A DNA stretch of 64,000 nucleotides, taken from the NCBI RefSeq assembly GCF_029351045.1, contig NZ_JARKIN010000002.1, positions 1-64,000 on the forward strand, read 5' to 3'. A model generated the notes under the pieces. The model searched no databases. It saw nothing but the letters and a program-made list of their open reading frames with translations, and was not told the DNA's origin. This document shows, piece by piece, positions 42,651-50,381 of the stretch. The first letter of the stretch is position 1; each line of letters starts with the position of its first letter. Source of the stretch: Streptomyces sp. WMMB303. GTDB taxonomy: Bacteria > Actinomycetota > Actinomycetes > Streptomycetales > Streptomycetaceae. The translations under genes and the position numbers were made by a program.

Positions 42651-42986
42651 TCACTTCATCACGCCCTTGAGGACCGCGACATCCTCGGAGCCGGCCTGGT
42701 CCGGGGGCGAGATCCGGATGATCTTCTCAGCGTCCGGGAACCTATCGCCCCCGGGCTTCCTGCCGCCGGGGATCTTGTCGCCGCCCTCGACCTTGATGGA
42801 GTCGTCCACGCTCCAGTTCTCGCGCAGGAGCTGCTCGACCATCGGCAGGTCGAAGGTCTTGAAGGCGTACTCCCGGACGCGGCTGCGGTCTCCCGTCGGT
42901 GCCAGCACCTTCAAGAACGCGCCCTTCTTGTCCGAGTAGATGGAGAGAGCGGAGATGCGGCCCTCGGTGATGCTCTTGCGCGACAT
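42651..42986 (-). CDS. Array gene 10: 111-residue protein, unknown function
   Basis: Starts at ATG 42986 with AGGAGG 8 nt upstream. The N-terminal half alternates strands (ISALSIYSDKKGAFLKVLAP, RVREYAFKTFDLP), then a helix (MVEQLLRENWSVDD) and a Gly/Lys/Pro-rich linker, ending in IIRISPPDQAGSEDVAVLKG. It is soluble and near neutral. The start resembles small strand-rich nucleic-acid-binding folds, but no family is recognised. Confidence 0.75.
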   Translation of the reverse strand: MSRKSITEGRISALSIYSDKKGAFLKVLAPTGDRSRVREYAFKTFDLPMVEQLLRENWSVDDSIKVEGGDKIPGGRKPGGDRFPDAEKIIRISPPDQAGSEDVAVLKGVMK

Positions 42987-43030
42987 CGTGTTTCCTCCTG
43001 TGCGGTCGCCGGGAGGGATGGCCGCTGCTG

Positions 43031-43185
43031 CGGCCCGGGGCTCTGTGGTCCCCTTCCCGGTGATCGGCCGACAGCGCCGCGTCGGGGCGGGGGGTCAACC
43101 GAGTGTGTCTTTCGCTCGGTTGACCCCCCGTCGTGGCGTGGTGCAGGCTCAGGCACCGGGGAGGGGGACACAGAGCCCCGGGCCG
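43031..43185. promoter_or_regulatory. Hairpin leader R10 (candidate ssDNA promoter)
   Basis: A palindrome of 155 bp. Base arms CGGCCCGGGGCTCTGTGGTC and near-complement; mismatched loop ATCGGCCGACA opposite AGGCTCAGG; upper stem GGGGGGTCAACCGA/TCGGTTGACCCCCC. Right arm: TTGACC (43120-43125), 18 nt, CAGGCT (43144-43149). This is the best -35 match of the set. Confidence 0.82.
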
Positions 43186-43528
43186 CGACAACGGGCAGTC
43201 TCGGCCTGCACCGGAGGGACAGCGGCAGCGGTACCGCCCGCCCGGCCACCCATATCGACCCGGCGCTGACTGGCGCGCCCGTGGGTAGAAACCACCGAGT
43301 GCCCGATCTCGCGAAACCACCATGAGGGGCGCACGGCTGGCGGCGGGGTAAGCGGAAGCACGGACAGCACCGCCCTGGGGAGGACACCAGCCCGAGCACC
43401 CGCCAGATCCCTCACCCCCGACCCCGAAACATCCGCCGGTCAGGACCCGGGTTCCATGGCCGAACTCCCACCTCACCAGCCCAGCACACGCACCCGGCCC
43501 GCCCCCAAGGCGCCTCAAACATGACAAA
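43186..43528 (+). other. Spacer without supported gene
   Basis: About 340 bp between R10 and the terminator of array gene 11. C/A-rich on the plus strand from about 43320 on; no frame with start context and recognisable content. Confidence 0.4.
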
Positions 43529-43564
43529 GGCCCCGGCGCCGCCGAGAACGGCGGCGCCGGGGCC
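43529..43564 (-). terminator. Terminator of array gene 11
   Basis: Perfect 15-bp stem GGCCCCGGCGCCGCC with loop GAGAAC, almost the same as the hairpin at 41505-41542. Confidence 0.85.
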
Positions 43565-43597
43565 GACTTGTTCAAGGAGCCGGTGAGCCTCAGCAGG

Positions 43598-43726
43598 TCA
43601 GGGCTTCTGACCCCTCAGCGCCCGCAGGGCGTTCTTCTCCGACTTCCGGACGATCTTCTCCACCAGGTCCTCGATCCTGTCGACATCGTCCTTGGGCACC
43701 GGCTTCTTCGCGGGCTTCTCCGCCAT
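43598..43726 (-). CDS. Array gene 11: 42-residue basic helical peptide
   Basis: Starts at ATG 43726 with AGAGGAG upstream. A Lys/Pro-rich start (AEKPAKKPVPKDD) is followed by one amphipathic helix (VDRIEDLVEKIVRKSEKNAL) and a basic end. It is the only clearly basic soluble array peptide of this size; an oligomerising or DNA-contacting helix is plausible. No family recognised. Confidence 0.65.
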   Translation of the reverse strand: MAEKPAKKPVPKDDVDRIEDLVEKIVRKSEKNALRALRGQKP

Positions 43727-43766
43727 GGCGATTCTCCTCTTGGGACAGTGCCGGGCTCCTGGCTGG

Positions 43767-43930
43767 CTCCGTCTTCGGAGGGGCTCCTCGGTGGGCCCTG
43801 CCCGGCGCCGTCTTTCAGGGCCGGGGGGCGGGGTGGGTGCAAGCCACTCCTTCCCGGCTTGCACCCACCCCGTCCTCCGGCCCATCTTTTGAGCGCCGGG
43901 TAGGGCCCACCGAGGAGCCCTTCGACGGAG
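43767..43930. promoter_or_regulatory. Hairpin leader R11 (candidate ssDNA promoter)
   Basis: A palindrome of 164 bp. Base arms CTCCGTCTTCGGAGGGGCTC and near-complement through GGTGGGCCCTGCCCGGCGC; mismatched loop TCTTTCA opposite ATCTTTTGA; upper stem GGGGTGGGTGCAAGCC/GGCTTGCACCCACCCC. Right arm: TTGCAC (43859-43864), 18 nt, CATCTT (43883-43888) in the loop. Confidence 0.75.
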
Positions 43931-44385
43931 TTCAGGCGCCCGACACCGGCACCGCAGAAGGAAGCGCGACAGGCGTGGCGGCACGACGAGCCGCTGCCCG
44001 CGCTGCCGAATCCGAGTTGCAGCGGCGTGGCCGGCCAGGAGCGGTGAATCCGCACGACAGGGAACGCTGACTCTGGTGGATGTTCCGGCCCCCCACTCGG
44101 CAACATAGGAGCCAACTCCCCATCGAACACCAGGACGTCAGCTCGATTCGCTGCCGGCCTGCACTTGCACCCGCTCCGACAGACAAGCCGCTCACGTCGG
44201 ACACCCGTTCACGCCCGGTAGCCCTGGCCCGCCCCCTCCAGCGATGGCCACCTTGCCCCGAGCCCCACAGCCATCGACACCCGCATTACCGATAACCGAA
44301 GCCCTATTGCATAGCTCGCTCCCCTCTGTCTAACCTCCCATAGTCTCCTCCCAGTACTTTGCGGAGATGGGGACCGTGACAGCGG
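43931..44385 (+). other. No supported gene
   Basis: About 450 bp between the last hairpin leader and the terminator of the HTH protein gene. It may contain the upstream end of the array. No feature stands out. Confidence 0.35.
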
Positions 44386-44420
44386 AAGGGGCGAGGGAGC
44401 ACCCGGCTCCCTCGCCCCTT
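44386..44420 (-). terminator. Terminator of the HTH-module gene
   Basis: Perfect 15-bp stem AAGGGGCGAGGGAGC with a 5-nt loop, 21 bp past the stop codon. Confidence 0.88.
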
Positions 44421-44440
44421 CGTCGTCGCTGCGAGATGCG

Positions 44441-45250
44441 CTACTGCGCGGACAAGCGCTCCACTCCCCCACGCGCGTAGCGGCCGAAGCGGCCGGGGGC
44501 CAGCCCGTTGCGTTCGGCGGTGACCTCGAACTTTCCGACCGGCCAGCCCAGCAGCTGCGCCGCCTCCGCGCTGCTGAGGCTCGTCTCGATCCAGGCGTGC
44601 CGGTCGGATATGGCCGCGGTGACAGCCGCCGGGTCGAGGACGTCCAGGTCCTCGATGGCGTACAGCGGCCACCCCCGGAAGTCACCGACCGGCGCCAGGG
44701 TGCCCTGCTCGGCCAGCAGTTGGACGTCGGACCGCTCCACCTCCTGGCCCGTGCGCTGGGCGAGGTGTTCCGCGGCTTTCTCGGAACCGAGGCCGGGGTG
44801 GTCGCCGACGGCGGCCCGGATCTCCTCGACGCGGTCGGGGAGGGTCTCGACCAGCTCCTTCGACCAGCGTTTCTGCTCGGTGTCGGGCTCCGGCACCAAG
44901 CCGCGCTCCCTGGCACGCTGCAGCTGCCAGGTCTTCAGGCCAAGGTGACGGCTGAGCTGTACCGGACCGAATGTCTCGCGTCGCTCTGCTCCGCGCGCAC
45001 GGGGGGCAGCTGACCGGCTGCCGGCGTCGGCAGCGGCGGGGGCAGCGGGCTCCTGCGTCGGTTCAAGGGCGGCCACGATGTCGTCGACGTGGTCCGGGAG
45101 GGTCTTCGCGAGGGCGTAGGACCAGCGCTTGTCGTCGATGTCGGGAGGGGGGATGAGTCCCCGGTTCTGGGCACGGCGCAGCTGTGACTCCTCGATGCCC
45201 AGCCAGCGGGAGAGCTGTACGGGGCCGAAGTCGGCACGGTTCTGACTCAC
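44441..45250 (-). CDS. Protein with four HTH-like modules
   Basis: A 269-residue protein from GTG 45250 with GGAGGGAAG upstream. It holds two clearly repeated modules, FGPVQLSRWLGIEESQLRRA-type (about 7-70) and FGPVQLSRHLGLKTWQLQRA (about 95-155), each followed by RGLxPxPD, KRWS and LPDxVxxI. Two weaker ones follow: SEKAAEHLAQRTGQEV...LLAEQGTLAP, and SSAEAAQLLGWPVGKFEV...GLAPGRFGR. The pattern is that of MerR/excisionase-like winged helices. A protein with several DNA-binding modules at the edge of the hairpin array might recognise the repeated leaders; that is inference. Confidence 0.65.
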   Translation of the reverse strand: MSQNRADFGPVQLSRWLGIEESQLRRAQNRGLIPPPDIDDKRWSYALAKTLPDHVDDIVAALEPTQEPAAPAAADAGSRSAAPRARGAERRETFGPVQLSRHLGLKTWQLQRARERGLVPEPDTEQKRWSKELVETLPDRVEEIRAAVGDHPGLGSEKAAEHLAQRTGQEVERSDVQLLAEQGTLAPVGDFRGWPLYAIEDLDVLDPAAVTAAISDRHAWIETSLSSAEAAQLLGWPVGKFEVTAERNGLAPGRFGRYARGGVERLSAQ

Positions 45251-45598
45251 GGTGCTTCCCTCCGCTTGGCACGGGTACACGCGATGTGACGGCAGGCCGG
45301 TGGAGCGGGGCCCAGTTCAGTTTCTCGCGCGGCACTGACATTTAGCGTTGTCCTTGGCTCTTCTGGATCTTCGAGGGGCTGCGTAGGGTGCGTCGGGTCC
45401 GGTTCTTCCGGCACGGCTGGATCACTGACCGAAGCGTCTGCTTGCAGGCGACTTCTCAACGCTGATCGACGGCTGGACGAACCGCCCGACGCACGTGCGT
45501 CCCTGTTGGGAACCCGTGGCCGCGCCCGGCGTGGACCACTGCTACCGAATGTCCGGTCAGCACAACCCTGCGGAACACGCGCTCAGGGGCCGTGGCGG
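45251..45598. other. Divergent region and left end of IS110 element
   Basis: About 350 bp holding the promoter of the HTH-module gene and the left end of the IS110 element. The border of the element could not be fixed, since this family lacks long inverted repeats. A bridge RNA, known from relatives, would be expected near one end. Confidence 0.4.
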
Positions 45599-46807
45599 AT
45601 GTCCCGGGCGGCAACAACACTGCGCCGAGACGGGATACAGCCGTTGAGAATCCACCTGGGCATCGATGTGGCCTGCCGGGCCTCACACCGTGCCACCTGC
45701 ACCGACGCCACCGGAGAGGTCCTCATCTCCGGACGACGTTTCACCACCACCGCTGACGACCTCGAACGGTTATGGGCGACCCTGCCGGCCTCCGACGACA
45801 TCATCGTGATCATGGAACCGACCCGTAACGCCCGGGTGCCGCTGGCAGCCTGGTTCCAGGACCGTGGCGCCACGGTCGTGCTGGTGCCTCCGGAGCAGTC
45901 CTCCGACCTGCGCGACTACTACAACAAGCACACCAAGAACGACCGCCTGGACTCCCGCGTCCTGGCCCGGCTGCCGCTCCTGCACCCCGAGGGCCTGCGG
46001 TCCCTGTCGGACACCGGCCCCGCACACCCCTTGCGCCGCGCCGTCCGCCGCCGCAGCTCGCTGGTCGAGCGCCGCACCGCATCCTTCTACCGGCTCGACG
46101 CCCTGCTGGAGCTGATGGGACCCGGCTGGGGCAATGCTCTGGGCTCAGGCGCCTACTGCAAGGCCGCCCTCGCGGTGCTCCAGCGCACCGGCGCCGACCC
46201 CCACGCCCTCCGCCGCCTGGGCCCCAAACGGCTGACGGCCCTGCTGATCCGCCACAGCCGCGGACAGTGGCGCGAGGACCGCGCCGAGAAGATCACCCAA
46301 GCGGCCCGCGAAACCCTCAAGCTCTGGCCCGCCGGCCTGCTCGACTACGCCGAACTGGCCGAGGACATCGCCGCTGAGGCCCAGCTCGCCGACCACCTGA
46401 ACACGCAGATCACCATGCTGGAGGACCGGATCGCCGTCCTCTACGAAGAAGCCGACCCCGGCCGGATCATGGCCTCCGGGCCGGGCCTGGGCGTCATCAC
46501 GGCAGCGGGCATCCTCGGACGCCTGGGAGACCCCAACCGGTTCACCAGCCTCGCGGCCATCCGCTCCTTCACCGGACTGGTGCCCCGAGTCAGCCAGTCC
46601 GGCCTGACCGGCCGCCACGGACCGCCCACCCGGGCCGGCGACCCGGGACTACGCGAAACCGCCTTCAAGGCCGCCGATCTGGCCCGCCACGTCGACCCCA
46701 CCCTGGCCAGCCGCTACCACGACCTGGTGGTCGACAAAGGCAAGCACCACAACTCCGCCCTCTGCACGCTCGCCGCGATGCTGATCACACGACTCGCCGC
46801 ATGCTGA
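45599..46807 (+). CDS. IS110-family transposase with premature TGA
   Basis: A DEDD transposase of 402 residues from ATG 45599 to the first stop (TTG further in is another start option). The RuvC-like domain begins IHLGIDVACRASH, with IIVIMEPTRNA, VVLVPPEQSSDLRDYYN and KNDRLDSRVLARL; the C-terminal Transposase_20 domain has MASGPGLGVITAAGILGRLG and the usual catalytic Ser region. The frame stops with TGA at 46805-46807, where relatives carry Trp (AACWRNGT). It then stays open and family-like (RNGTLYELRDTDGREISEAE) to 47062. The last ~85 residues are thus lost unless the stop is read through. Confidence 0.85.
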   Translation: MSRAATTLRRDGIQPLRIHLGIDVACRASHRATCTDATGEVLISGRRFTTTADDLERLWATLPASDDIIVIMEPTRNARVPLAAWFQDRGATVVLVPPEQSSDLRDYYNKHTKNDRLDSRVLARLPLLHPEGLRSLSDTGPAHPLRRAVRRRSSLVERRTASFYRLDALLELMGPGWGNALGSGAYCKAALAVLQRTGADPHALRRLGPKRLTALLIRHSRGQWREDRAEKITQAARETLKLWPAGLLDYAELAEDIAAEAQLADHLNTQITMLEDRIAVLYEEADPGRIMASGPGLGVITAAGILGRLGDPNRFTSLAAIRSFTGLVPRVSQSGLTGRHGPPTRAGDPGLRETAFKAADLARHVDPTLASRYHDLVVDKGKHHNSALCTLAAMLITRLAAC

Positions 46808-47062
46808 CGCAACGGCACCCTCTACGAACTCCGGGACACCGACGGCCGCGAGATCAGCGAAGCCGAAGGCCGCGCCATCTGCGCCACCCAACACAAGATC
46901 GACAAGACCGAGCGCGCCAAGACACTGACCCGCAGGCGCAGCCAACGCCTCAAAGACACCACGACGAGCCGACGCGATCAGGAGTCGCTCAGCGCTCCGG
47001 CAGCCGGCTCGTCTGCGAACCAGCCTACGAACGCCGCCCGAAGAACACCACAACGGGCTTGA
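46808..47062 (+). pseudogene. Severed C-terminal part of the IS110 transposase
   Basis: In-frame continuation after the TGA at 46805-46807, encoding RNGTLYELRDTDGREISE and a basic tail to the stop at 47060-47062. It has no start codon or ribosome-binding site of its own. Confidence 0.7.
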
Positions 47063-47098
47063 CGTCCGTTAGGAACTCAGCGGGGCAGGGCGCGCTGG

Positions 47099-47917
47099 TC
47101 AGTACCGGACGCCCGGGGGCTGATCGGGGGTGAACATCGGGATGAGGTCGGCGTGCAGTTGGGGCCAGCGCAGGTCCTTGGCGATCTTGGATGCGGGGAC
47201 CCAGATCTGGGCGCCGTCGTGGTCCCGCCAGCTGGAGAGACTGAAGGAGTAGCCCCGGATGCCTCCGGAGACGGAGGGGTGGGCGCGCCATTCGACCCCG
47301 GCCTCGGTCAGGGCACGTTCGAAGGCGTTCCTGCCGAGGCCGCGGGCCGCGTCGCGCGCGGCCCGTATCCGGGCGCGCAGTTCCTCCCGCTCGGGGCGCG
47401 GCGCTCCCCTGCTTCGGCTTGCCGCTCTTTCCGGGCGGGTTACCTGGGGGGCGATGCGGTTGCTGCGTTCCTCGGCGTTGACCAGTTTCCAGATCCGCTC
47501 GATGTCGCGGACGACGGGCCAGGAGCGGTGGTAGTCGAAGGTGTCCCGTACCAGCAGGCCGGTCCAGTCCACTCGGCTGATGGTGAGGTGGATGTGGTCG
47601 TCGCCGTGCCGTACGGCGACCCAGGGGCAGTTGCCGTATCCCATCCGGGTGACGTAGCGCTCGGCGATCCGGGCCCAGGTCGTGTCCGGGAGGATCGGGT
47701 CGTCGGGGGCGGTGCGCAGGGCGCAGCGCCAGATGGGGCGGGTGATGTCGCCGCGGCGGGCGGTGTGGGCGTCGATGAGGTGTGCCAACTGGTCGACGGA
47801 GCCGGGGATGTTGCCCGTCACCAGTCGGGGGTTGACGTGTTCCTCGTCGCGGCCGGGGCCGAAGTCGTAGCGCAGGGCGCGGTCCGCGCGGCGGCCCTTG
47901 GTGATTTTGGCGATCAC
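47099..47917 (-). CDS. MobP-type relaxase (second relaxase)
   Basis: A 272-residue relaxase from GTG 47917, overlapping the MobC-like gene stop (GTGA). It begins IAKITKGRRADRALRYDFGP, a typical N-terminus, and carries the metal-binding motif VRHGDDHIHLTISRV (near 115-130). A helical C-terminus ends in a PASKIAKDLRW motif. It would nick a separate, shorter mobilisation origin. It is unrelated to the MobF protein at 27-32 kb, so the plasmid seems to have absorbed a mobilisable element. Length is at the low end for the family but no truncation is seen. Confidence 0.85.
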   Translation of the reverse strand: MIAKITKGRRADRALRYDFGPGRDEEHVNPRLVTGNIPGSVDQLAHLIDAHTARRGDITRPIWRCALRTAPDDPILPDTTWARIAERYVTRMGYGNCPWVAVRHGDDHIHLTISRVDWTGLLVRDTFDYHRSWPVVRDIERIWKLVNAEERSNRIAPQVTRPERAASRSRGAPRPEREELRARIRAARDAARGLGRNAFERALTEAGVEWRAHPSVSGGIRGYSFSLSSWRDHDGAQIWVPASKIAKDLRWPQLHADLIPMFTPDQPPGVRY

Positions 47918-48297
47918 CGTTGCTGTCCGGCGGTGTTCTCGGGCGCCGCGGGCAGGCCGCGGACGTGGAGTGCGGCGTTGCCGAGCCGGGTGAGGGTGGC
48001 GTCGGCGGCGGCCGGCAGGGTGCCCTCTTCCCTGGCGAGGTGTATCAGGCCGCGCAGTTCCTCGGCAGCGTTGACGAGCTGCGCGTATGCGGTCTCGTTG
48101 ATTTCGGGGACGCGGGGGATGTCGCCGGGGACACCGGGGTGCCCGTTGAGGGATTCTTCGACGACTGCCCGGACCCAGGCGCCGAGTTCTTTGCGTTCGG
48201 TCTGCTGGCGGGCTTTCTGCCAGCGTGCCAGTTCCTCGGCGTTCAGCCGCACGCTGACGCAGTGTGTGCGCTTGCTGTCCGCTCTCCCCCGCACCAT
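47914..48297 (-). CDS. MobC-like relaxosome accessory protein
   Basis: A 127-residue protein from ATG 48297 with GAGGGGG upstream. The N-terminal CVSVRLNAEELARWQKARQQ pattern is a ribbon-helix-helix DNA-binding region; the middle helix AWVRAVVEESLNGHPG is typical of MobC proteins of actinobacterial plasmids. The C-terminal part is helical (AYAQLVNAAEELRGLIH). It binds oriT and aids the relaxase coded by the overlapping gene. Confidence 0.8.
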   Translation of the reverse strand: MVRGRADSKRTHCVSVRLNAEELARWQKARQQTERKELGAWVRAVVEESLNGHPGVPGDIPRVPEINETAYAQLVNAAEELRGLIHLAREEGTLPAAADATLTRLGNAALHVRGLPAAPENTAGQQR

Positions 48298-48920
48298 GTC
48301 GCATCCCCCTCGGATCACTGGTCACAGACGTAACACGGCACCCACCGTAATGCGGTAGCTGGCGCTGTACGTGCGCGGGTGGTGTGTGACCGGGGCGTCC
48401 GGACCGATAGCTACAGCTGGGGTGTGCCAGGCCGGGGACGATGGACGCTCGGGGCCCCGGCCGTCAGCCGTACCGCCGGTTGGCCAGTTGCCGGAGTGGA
48501 TGTGGGACCTCCTTCGACCGCCGGCGATGCTGTGGGGAAATCTTCTCTGCCCACGCCCTGGGTCTTTGCGCGTGCATGTGGTCAGATGGGCCGGACTGAT
48601 GAAGGGGACCGTCTCGTTGAGGAACATACGCGACGGCTCTCGCAGTCTGGCGAGGTGCCCCTCAGGGGGCATGTGGAGCCCTCGGAGCGGGGGTTACCGT
48701 CATGGCGGGGATTCGGCCCTGCCACAGGCGAGCACCGGCACAACCGCAGCCAGGGCACGCAGAAAGTAACAGAAGCAATCACAGCGCGCCGGCAGAGGTG
48801 TGTCGTCCGTCCCGGAGAATCATCTTCTTTCCACACCTGTTCGGGCGTTCTCCGGGACAGAGGTGACGCCACAGCTCTCGGGACCGCTCGCGCTGCAGTT
48901 CAGCACAAGGAGAAAGTGCC
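48298..48920 (+). promoter_or_regulatory. Upstream region of rep-like gene with hairpin
   Basis: About 620 bp with no supported gene. It may contain the oriT of the MobP system (near the mobC start) and, on the right, a hairpin GTCCCGGAGAA (48809-48819) pairing with TTCTCCGGGAC (48848-48858), about 60 bp before the start of the replication-like gene. A second pairing (AGGTGTG/CACACCT) overlaps it, so alternative RNA folds are possible. Confidence 0.45.
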
Positions 48921-50381
48921 ATGGCCGCCGCTTCGCCCAACGGCCGGGGAGCTGCCGCAACGCACCACCCGGCGGCAGCTGCCGCGTCGGTGTCCGCCCG
49001 CCAGGGGCAGACGGACACCGACGCCCTCACCCTCGCCCCTACGTGCGCGGCCGCCTTTCGTGACAAACGGCTGAGTTTGATGGCCATGGGCCTTCTCGGG
49101 TTGCTCGCCACGCACGAGGCGGACTCCGGTGACAGTGACATGGCAGAAGCCATCGCGGAGTACGCCACTGACAGCGTTCCCGCAATCAGGACGGCTCTTG
49201 GGGAGCTGGAGGAGTTCGGCTACCTGGTGCGTGACCGGTCCGAGGGTCCGGATGGGATGCGAGGTCCGGGCTCATACCGGCTCGCGGGGGAGATCGCGCC
49301 GCCGCGGATGAAGGCGACGGAGGCACAGGAGGACGCGCCCCGGGCTTTCGACGGCGCTGCTGAAGAGCGTGTGCCTCGTGCGGGCAGCGGCGTGCGGGCG
49401 AAGACAAGTGGCTGTGAACCGGTTGACGGTGCGGCGCATGAAGGCCTGGCCTCGGGTGGATCGTTTCTGGTGAGCAGCCGGGTGCAGGGAGTGCTGCTGG
49501 CGTTTCCAGATGCTCTCCGGGAAGCGCTGCGAACCACTGCGCGCACGGACCGCCCGCGTGTTCTGGTCACCGCCATCGAGCGGGAGTTGCGTATCGCAAG
49601 CCCGAACCGGCTGGCCGACCGGATTCGACGTCGATGGGTCACCCGAGGGTACGGGCGGCTGCTGGCTGTGGGCGCGCTCAAGAGGCCGGTGGGAGCGGCA
49701 GTGGCCATGGTCAGGTCGGGTCCCTGCCCGGATCCGCGGTGCGAGGACGGCCAGCTGGAGGAGGGGACGCCCTGCCGGGCCTGTGCGGAGCGCGAGAAGG
49801 ACAGGCGAAGCGAACTGGCCGGCCATAGGGGGACGATGCGCCAAGCCGTCCCGGCGTCCTGTTCCTACTGTGGCGCCGGAGTGAGTTCGGATGGGGAATC
49901 TTGCGATGCCTGCGTATCGGGGACGGAAGCGGTCGCCGAGGAAGTCGCCGAGCTGGTCGAGGAGGCGGTGCGGGGCTGGGCTGCGACGGCCAGCGTCTCG
50001 GTGGCGGAGGCGCGGGAGGCGGTAGAGCGTGCGGTGAGTCGCGCCCGCACGGACGCTACTGAGGCCGGGGCCTCCCCCGCCGGCCAGGCGCTGGCCGCGC
50101 GCCTGGCCGCACTTGAGGAGATCCGGCGCATCCGGACGGCGGGCGATGAGACGGGGGGCGGATCTCAAGCTGGTCTGGGTGCAGTCACAGGTCGCCGGAG
50201 CCACTCGGGTGCGGGTTCGGATCGGCCCAATGTTGCGCGAGGGCCGGATGCATGTGCAGGTGCTGACAGTTCGGGTTGTCCTGAGGGGCGGGCTGCTGTC
50301 GGAAGCACAGGTTTGTGCGTGCGCTGTCGCAGGAGAGTGGTGGAGTCACAGGCGCGGGGCGATGTGGGAGGAACTTCATGA
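48921..50381 (+). CDS. Winged-helix replication-initiator-like protein with Cys clusters
   Basis: A 486-residue protein from ATG 48921 with AAGGAG upstream. Residues 45-115 form a winged helix (FRDKRLSLMAMGLLGLLATH, AIAEYATDSVPAIRTALGELEEFGYL), a fold used by plasmid initiators and regulators. Residues 185-260 are a basic helical domain (AFPDALREALRTTARTDRP, RVLVTAIERELR, RWVTRGYGRLL). Three Cys pairs (CPDPRCEDG, CRACAERE, CSYCGAG...CDACV) point to zinc binding. The rest is Ala/Glu-rich and disordered, with a last CVRCRRR motif. It precedes two other small winged-helix genes; together they may start or control replication. Confidence 0.6.
   Translation: MAAASPNGRGAAATHHPAAAAASVSARQGQTDTDALTLAPTCAAAFRDKRLSLMAMGLLGLLATHEADSGDSDMAEAIAEYATDSVPAIRTALGELEEFGYLVRDRSEGPDGMRGPGSYRLAGEIAPPRMKATEAQEDAPRAFDGAAEERVPRAGSGVRAKTSGCEPVDGAAHEGLASGGSFLVSSRVQGVLLAFPDALREALRTTARTDRPRVLVTAIERELRIASPNRLADRIRRRWVTRGYGRLLAVGALKRPVGAAVAMVRSGPCPDPRCEDGQLEEGTPCRACAEREKDRRSELAGHRGTMRQAVPASCSYCGAGVSSDGESCDACVSGTEAVAEEVAELVEEAVRGWAATASVSVAEAREAVERAVSRARTDATEAGASPAGQALAARLAALEEIRRIRTAGDETGGGSQAGLGAVTGRRSHSGAGSDRPNVARGPDACAGADSSGCPEGRAAVGSTGLCVRCRRRVVESQARGDVGGTS

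Noticed and set aside
33286..43930. Integron-like attC array, since the palindromes are structured, vary in sequence and separate single genes
   Set aside because: No integron or tyrosine integrase is seen in the window, the outer ends lack the GTTRRRY/R-box core of attC sites, and each palindrome sits at a fixed short distance upstream of a start codon, which fits a promoter or leader better. It remains the main alternative.
33286..43930. Riboswitch or RNA attenuator family in the 5' leaders
   Set aside because: A transcript starting upstream would fold the same way, so it cannot be excluded, but no conserved ligand-like core and no terminator/antiterminator choice is visible, whereas promoter-like hexamers at fixed spacing in one arm are.
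33286..43930. CRISPR array
   Set aside because: The repeated units are about 130-165 bp, palindromic, unevenly spaced by 250-2,500 bp and separated by genes; no cas genes.
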